From contig CAYLYQ010000045.1 in assembly GCA_964388105.1 (NCBI GenBank), positions 1 through 17,083 of the forward strand: a stretch of 17,083 nt of DNA, written 5' to 3'. A program made the position numbers and the translations under genes. Origin of the DNA: ZC4RG35 sp964388105 (GTDB lineage: Bacteria > Actinomycetota > Acidimicrobiia > Spongiisociales > ZC4RG35). Positions 13,137 through 17,083 of the stretch are shown here, one piece after another (positions within the stretch are counted from its first letter, which is position 1; each line of letters begins with the position of its first letter). Below the pieces are notes generated by a model that did no database searches, was not told the DNA's origin, and saw only the letters and a list, made by a program, of their open reading frames with translations.

Positions 13137-14918
13137 ATGAAGAAATACAAGTGGCTTGGGCTGCTCGCTGCCTTCGCCATGGTGTTGGCGGCGTGCGGCG
13201 GAGACGGCGGAGCCACCACCACCACGGCCGGTGGGACCACCACCACGGGCGGCGGCGGCACCACCACAACCGAAGCCGGCGGTGAGGCCGGTCAGGGCGG
13301 GCCCCTGAACCTCCTCATGTGGCAGGCACCATCTACCTTGAACGGGATGCTGTCCAACGGCACCAAGGACACCATGGGCGCGTCGCTGGTTCTCGAACCG
13401 CTGGCGAACTTCGGACCCGAGACGGAACTGGTTCCGGCTCTGGCCGAGGAGATACCCACGATCGAGAACGGTGGCCACTCCGAGGACCTGCTCTCCATCA
13501 CGTGGACCCTCAAGGAGGGTCTGTTGTGGTCGGACGGGACCCCGGTCACCGCGGAGGACGCGGTGTTCACTTGGGAGTACTGCGTGGAGCCGACAACGGG
13601 CTGCACCCAGAGTGGGCAGTTCAGCGGCGTCACCAACGTGGAAGCCGTCGACGAGCGGACCATCAAGGTCACGTTCGCCGAGCCCACTGCGTACCCGTAT
13701 CTCCCGTTCGTGTCGGCGGTCAGCCCGATCCTGCAGAAGGCTCAGCACGAGGACTGCATTGGCCAGGCTGACACCTGCACGGAGCAGAACAACTACCCGA
13801 TCGGCACCGGCCCCTACAAGGTCGACAACTTCGTGTTCGAAGACACGGTCGAGTACTCGGTCAACGAGAACTACCGGGACTTCGCCATGGGCAAGCCGTT
13901 CTTCGGCAACGTCACCATCAAGGGTGGCGGTGACGCGGAGGCAGCAGCCCGCTCCGTTCTGGAGATCGGCGAGGCCGACTACGCCTGGAACCTCCAGGTG
14001 GCCCCGGACATCCTCGAGCCGATGATCGCGGCAGGCAATGGTGAGCTCCACGTCGGCTTCGCGGCCAACATCGAGCACGTCAACATGAACTTCACCAACC
14101 CCGACAGCGACCCGCCGTCGGAGTGGATGGAGGGCAATAACCCGCATCCGGTGCTCGCCAACAATCCCGAGTTCGTCAAGGCATTGTCCATGGCGATGGA
14201 TCGGGAGGAGATGGTGTTCGTCGGCTACGGCGTTGCCGGTGCCCCGACCTGCAACGCGTGGCCCTCGCCGCCGGCAGTGTCCACCACGCACGATTGGTGT
14301 CTGACCCAGGACATCGATGGTGCCAATGCCATCCTCGACGGGCTTGGCTACATGGACACCAACGGTGACGGAACCCGGGAGCACCCGGAGTTCGGCGAGT
14401 TGGTCTTCGATTTCAACACCTCGACCAACGCCGTGCGTCAGTCCTTCCAGGACCTGATCACGTCGTACTGGGAGCAGATTGGGATCGGCGTCAACATGCG
14501 GAACACCGATGCCAGCGTCTACTTCGGCAACGAAGACGGCGCCGACAACATCAACCGGTTCATGGGTGACATGCAGATGTACACCTTCGTTCCGCTGCCT
14601 GGTGGGCAGTCCCACTTCGCCGGCTACACGACGGACCAGATCACCGGTGCCTTCAACAACTACGGTGGCGCGAACCTGAACCGCTACTCGAACCCCGAGT
14701 ACGACGCGTTGTTCGCGGAGCTGTCAACCACGACCGACCAGGACGAGCGAACCGAGCTGATCAAGCAGCTCAGTGACACTCTGATCGGCGACGGTGTGTT
14801 GATCCCGTTGGTGTGGAGAGCTTCGGCCTCTGCGTTCAAGAACGACATCAAGGGCTACGGGACCCTCAACGGTTGGGACTCGGAGTACTGGAACATCGAG
14901 GACTGGTACCGCGAGTAA
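13137..14918 (+). CDS. Extracellular solute-binding lipoprotein, family 5 (DppA/OppA-like)
   Basis: This 593-residue protein is the substrate-capturing lipoprotein of the importer. The signal peptide MKKYKWLGLLAAFAMVLAAC has a lipobox LAAC, so C20 should be lipidated and hold the protein on the outer face of the membrane. A Gly/Thr-rich spacer (about 21-54) follows, then the SBP_bac_5 fold, with ITWTLKEGLLWSDGTPVTAEDAVFTWEY at about 121-148 as the family signature and DTNGDG at 407-412, a loop common in this family. Length is usual for the family with the added spacer. It has its own promoter, leader hairpin and strong ribosome binding site, and a hairpin follows it; this fits binding proteins being made in excess over the permeases. 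The ligand is likely peptide-like; family 5 proteins also bind nickel, haem or sugars. Confidence 0.96.
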   Translation: MKKYKWLGLLAAFAMVLAACGGDGGATTTTAGGTTTTGGGGTTTTEAGGEAGQGGPLNLLMWQAPSTLNGMLSNGTKDTMGASLVLEPLANFGPETELVPALAEEIPTIENGGHSEDLLSITWTLKEGLLWSDGTPVTAEDAVFTWEYCVEPTTGCTQSGQFSGVTNVEAVDERTIKVTFAEPTAYPYLPFVSAVSPILQKAQHEDCIGQADTCTEQNNYPIGTGPYKVDNFVFEDTVEYSVNENYRDFAMGKPFFGNVTIKGGGDAEAAARSVLEIGEADYAWNLQVAPDILEPMIAAGNGELHVGFAANIEHVNMNFTNPDSDPPSEWMEGNNPHPVLANNPEFVKALSMAMDREEMVFVGYGVAGAPTCNAWPSPPAVSTTHDWCLTQDIDGANAILDGLGYMDTNGDGTREHPEFGELVFDFNTSTNAVRQSFQDLITSYWEQIGIGVNMRNTDASVYFGNEDGADNINRFMGDMQMYTFVPLPGGQSHFAGYTTDQITGAFNNYGGANLNRYSNPEYDALFAELSTTTDQDERTELIKQLSDTLIGDGVLIPLVWRASASAFKNDIKGYGTLNGWDSEYWNIEDWYRE

Positions 14919-14948
14919 GCCCGCGGAGCTAGTCACCTACTAGAAGCG

Positions 14949-14984
14949 AGGAGGGCCTTTCAGGGGAACCTGAGAGGCCCTCCT
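14949..14984 (+). terminator. 16-bp hairpin with GGAA loop between binding protein and permeases
   Basis: AGGAGGGCCTTTCAGG (14949-14964) pairs with CCTGAGAGGCCCTCCT (14969-14984), with one G-U wobble and a GGAA tetraloop of the stable GNRA class. No U-tract follows. It is likely a partial terminator or an mRNA 3'-end stabiliser that keeps the binding protein more abundant than the permeases. Confidence 0.7.
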
Positions 14985-14988
14985 GGCG

Positions 14989-14994
14989 TACTGT
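14989..14994 (+). promoter_or_regulatory. Possible -10 (TACTGT) for the permease genes
   Basis: TACTGT fits TANNNT and lies 5 bases after the hairpin. Transcription would start near 15001, leaving a short leader with AAGGCAGGGA before the ATG at 15014. The match may be chance, since no -35 is visible. Confidence 0.25.
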
Positions 14995-15013
14995 TCATCC
15001 AAGGCAGGGATTC

Positions 15014-16033
15014 ATGGGTCGATATGTGATTCGCAGACTGTTGCTGGCGATTCCGACGCTGCTCGCGATCGGGTTCGTCATCTTCGCGATCCTCGACCTC
15101 GCGCCCGGCGATCCCACCGCCAACCTCCCCCTCAATATCCCGCCGGAGGTCCGCGAGCAGCTCCGCCAGGCGCTGGGCCTGGGCGAGCCGTTCCTCGTCC
15201 GCTGGCTCAAGTGGATGCAGCTGATGTTCATCAACGAGCCGCTGCACTCCATCGAATCGATCTTCAACGTGTGCATCGGCGACTGCGAAGGCCGGGTCCG
15301 CATCGTCTCGTGGGCGGGCCGAGCGCCAGCACTGGACATCATCTGGCAGCGCATCCCTCAGACCCTCTGGGTGCTCGGAACCGCCTTCATCATCGGGATC
15401 CTGATCGCAATTCCGACAGGCATCCTCTCCGCCTACAAGCAGTACTCCTGGTTCGACAACATGGGGACCTTCTTCTCCATGGTCGGTTACTCGGTCCCGA
15501 CGTTCTTCACCGGACTCGTGGCGATCGTGGTCTTCGCGGTGAACCTGAAGTGGTTCCCCTCCTACTACGACACGACACACGTCGTGAACTGGACCGACTG
15601 GGACAGCGTCGTGACCCAGATCAAGCAGATGATCATGCCAGTCGCCGTCCTCTCCCTGTTCAACGCGGCGGCCTTGACCCGGTTCACCCGCGCTTCGATG
15701 CTGGACAACCTCAACGAGGACTACGTGCGGACGGCTCGCTCCAAGGGTCTCGGCGAGCGCCCGGTGGTCCTGACCCACGTCCTGCGCAACAGCATGATCC
15801 CGGTGGTGACACTGATCGCCCTCCAGATCCCAGGCATCTTCGCCGGCGCCATCATCACCGAGCAGATCTTCCGGATCAACGGGCTCGGGGCGTTGCTGAT
15901 CACGGCAATCGGCCAGGCCGACGTCCCCATGGTCCAGACCTTGACCTTCATCTTCGCCGTCCTCATCGTCGTCTTCAATCTTCTCGCCGACGTCACCTAC
16001 GGACTGCTCGACCCCCGGATCAGGTACGACTGA
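15014..16033 (+). CDS. Dpp/Opp-type ABC importer permease (DppB-like)
   Basis: This 339-residue inner-membrane permease is one half of the importer channel. It begins MGRYVIRRLLLAIPTLLAIGFVIF, the usual DppB first span (about 9-29), followed by PGDPTA at 31-36. Further spans are near 117-140, 151-177, 208-224, 262-285 and 307-327. The cytoplasmic coupling loop, the EAA motif that docks on the ATPases, is EDYVRTARSKGLGERPVVLTHVLRNSMIPVV at about 235-265. The external loop between spans 1 and 2 contains a Cys pair (C87 and C91), which could form a disulfide. It ends in DPRIRYD, as usual for the family. Its stop codon overlaps the ribosome binding site of the next gene. Confidence 0.97.
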   Translation: MGRYVIRRLLLAIPTLLAIGFVIFAILDLAPGDPTANLPLNIPPEVREQLRQALGLGEPFLVRWLKWMQLMFINEPLHSIESIFNVCIGDCEGRVRIVSWAGRAPALDIIWQRIPQTLWVLGTAFIIGILIAIPTGILSAYKQYSWFDNMGTFFSMVGYSVPTFFTGLVAIVVFAVNLKWFPSYYDTTHVVNWTDWDSVVTQIKQMIMPVAVLSLFNAAALTRFTRASMLDNLNEDYVRTARSKGLGERPVVLTHVLRNSMIPVVTLIALQIPGIFAGAIITEQIFRINGLGALLITAIGQADVPMVQTLTFIFAVLIVVFNLLADVTYGLLDPRIRYD

Positions 16034-16044
16034 GAGGACTGATC

Positions 16045-16986
16045 ATGGCCACCACCCAAGAGAGACTCGAAGACCCGGTGGAGTCCACCGCCGTCACTGC
16101 CGCCGGGAAGCACCGATCGCTGCGTTCCGACGTCTGGCGCCAGTTCCGTCGCCACAAGGGTGCGTTGGTCGGGCTCGTCCTGCTGGCCATCGTCGTCTTC
16201 GCCACCATCCTCGGGCCGGCCCTGTGGCAGGGTGACGGTGTCAACCCCAACGTCCAGAACGCCAACCGGACGCCTTCGTGGGAGCACCCCATGGGGACCG
16301 ACAACCTGGGTCGGGACGTCATGGCCCGGGTTCTGGTCGGTGGTCGCATCTCCCTGGCAGTGGGAGTGACGGCCATGATCGTCGGCATCACTCTCGGGAC
16401 CGCGGTGGGCGTGTTGTCCGGATTCTTCCGGAAGCTGGACGGTGGCTTGATGCGCCTGACCGATCTCTTCCTCGCCCTACCCATCCTGCCCCTGCTCCTG
16501 GTGGTGATGATGCTGTTCCGGGAGCCACTGACAGCCGCCTTCGGCATGAATGGGGGCATCTTCATCCTGGTGGTGTCGATCATCGGCGCCACCTCGTGGA
16601 TGACCACGGCTCGGGTCGTCCGAGGTCAGGTGCTCACGGTCAAGGAGAAGGAGTTCGTCCTTGCCGCCAACAGCATCGGGACCCGGAAGAAGAACATCTT
16701 GATGCGCCACATTCTGCCCAACGTCCTCAGCCCCGTCATGGTGGCGGCGGCGCTCGGTGTGGCGGCGGCGATCATCACCGAATCCGCTCTCTCGTTCCTG
16801 GGCCTGGGCTTCCCGCCCAGCTTCCCCACCTGGGGAAGGCTCCTCTACGACTCGAAGGACTACCTGCCCACCAACCCGTGGCGAGTCATCTGGCCGGGGG
16901 TCATGATCTCGCTGACCGTGATCTCGGTGAACTTCATCGGCGACGGCCTGCGCGACGCGCTCGACCCCAAGCTTCGCAGCAAGTAA
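16045..16986 (+). CDS. Dpp/Opp-type ABC importer permease (DppC-like)
   Basis: This 313-residue protein is the second permease. It has a hydrophilic N-terminus (1-37), a first span at about 38-60, the conserved external HPMGTDNLGRDVMARVLVGGRIS at 81-103, and further spans near 105-127, 140-158, 170-186, 230-252 and 284-300. The EAA coupling loop is EFVLAANSIGTRKKNILMRHILPNV at about 203-227. ESALSFLGLGFPPSFPTWG at 246-264 and the C-terminal GDGLRDALDPKLRSK are typical of DppC. GAGAGGA (16032-16038) overlaps the stop of the preceding permease and sits 6 bases before the ATG, so translation of the two permeases is linked. The gene ends 22 bases before the G-rich repeat, which may act as its terminator. 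Confidence 0.97.
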   Translation: MATTQERLEDPVESTAVTAAGKHRSLRSDVWRQFRRHKGALVGLVLLAIVVFATILGPALWQGDGVNPNVQNANRTPSWEHPMGTDNLGRDVMARVLVGGRISLAVGVTAMIVGITLGTAVGVLSGFFRKLDGGLMRLTDLFLALPILPLLLVVMMLFREPLTAAFGMNGGIFILVVSIIGATSWMTTARVVRGQVLTVKEKEFVLAANSIGTRKKNILMRHILPNVLSPVMVAAALGVAAAIITESALSFLGLGFPPSFPTWGRLLYDSKDYLPTNPWRVIWPGVMISLTVISVNFIGDGLRDALDPKLRSK

Positions 16987-17008
16987 GCAGCACCCACCGA
17001 GCAACGAC

Positions 17009-17063
17009 TTCTCCCCCGTCGCCAGACGGGGGGAGTACCCCGAAGGGGGGAGGGGGCGCGAGC
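17009..17063 (+). repeat. G-rich palindromic dispersed repeat, right copy
   Basis: CTCCCCCGTC (17011-17020) pairs with GACGGGGGGAG (17025-17035, one extra G) around loop GCCA. It is followed by the same AGTACCCCGAA, G6, A, G5, CGCGAGC block as at the left end; 17029-17063 equals 15-49. The apical pairs differ from the left copy (GTC/GAC versus GTGC/GCAC), but both still pair. It may serve as a terminator for the permease genes. Confidence 0.85.
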
Positions 17064-17069
17064 CAGGAT

Positions 17070-17083
17070 TTCTCCCCCGTCGC
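17070..17083 (+). repeat. Start of a further repeat copy, cut by the window end
   Basis: TTCTCCCCCGTCGC at 17070-17083 repeats 17009-17022 exactly, a period of 61 bases. This suggests a tandem array continuing past the window. Confidence 0.7.

Noticed and set aside
13200..13280. A run of ACC/GGC triplets, first seen as a possible microsatellite or CRISPR-like repeat
   Set aside because: It encodes the Thr/Gly-rich stalk of the lipoprotein in frame and has no spacer-repeat organisation.
13086..14615. A 509-codon minus-strand frame opposite the binding lipoprotein
   Set aside because: It mirrors the coding frame of the lipoprotein gene, lacks domains, and crosses the lipoprotein's promoter and ribosome binding site.

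Overview
The window is GC-rich actinobacterial DNA, most likely from an uncultured member of the class Acidimicrobiia. The reasons are: an F420-dependent luciferase-like oxidoreductase of the Rv1855c type; Thr/Ser/Gly-rich spacers after membrane anchors in three exported proteins; a short sigma factor coupled to a GerMN-Gmad2 membrane protein; heavy use of GTG starts and 4-base GTGA/ATGA overlaps; and start codons sitting 6-11 bases after TANNNT hexamers. The lineage is inferred from style, not from a marker gene. A run of exactly 100 N (5036-5135) shows a scaffolded draft assembly.

Layout. 1-57: a G-rich palindromic repeat. 58-2258 (minus): a DUF5698/DUF2179 membrane protein followed by a DUF885 putative metallopeptidase. 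2343-3386 (plus): the F420-dependent oxidoreductase, closed by a strong hairpin. 3456-6591 (minus): an LCP-family protein, then across the gap a sigma factor, then a GerMN/Gmad2 membrane protein overlapping the sigma gene by 4 bases. 6677-8557 (plus): one protein that joins a lipid-linked-sugar flippase-like membrane domain to a phosphoglycosyl transferase. 8572-10850 (plus): two tandem M20 amidohydrolases overlapping by 4 bases. 11013-16986 (plus): a complete Dpp/Opp-type ABC importer in the order ATPase, ATPase, binding lipoprotein, permease, permease. 17009-17083: another copy of the G-rich repeat and the start of a further copy.

Two functional themes emerge. The divergent LCP and flippase/transferase genes look like start, export and end steps of cell-surface glycopolymer assembly: priming the polyprenyl carrier, flipping it, and attaching the polymer to the wall. 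The M20 pair plus the importer look like an uptake-and-hydrolysis module for a peptide-like or N-acyl amino acid compound: imported by the transporter, cut in the cytoplasm. The importer's transcription appears punctuated by hairpins after the second hydrolase, the second ATPase and the binding protein, with its own promoter before the binding protein.

No stretch longer than about 165 bases outside the N gap lacks a gene. I saw no tRNA, rRNA, CRISPR array, transposase or phage gene. The most unusual items are the flippase-transferase fusion, the structure-preserving repeat at both ends, the sigma/GerMN pair, and the near-leaderless promoter pattern.
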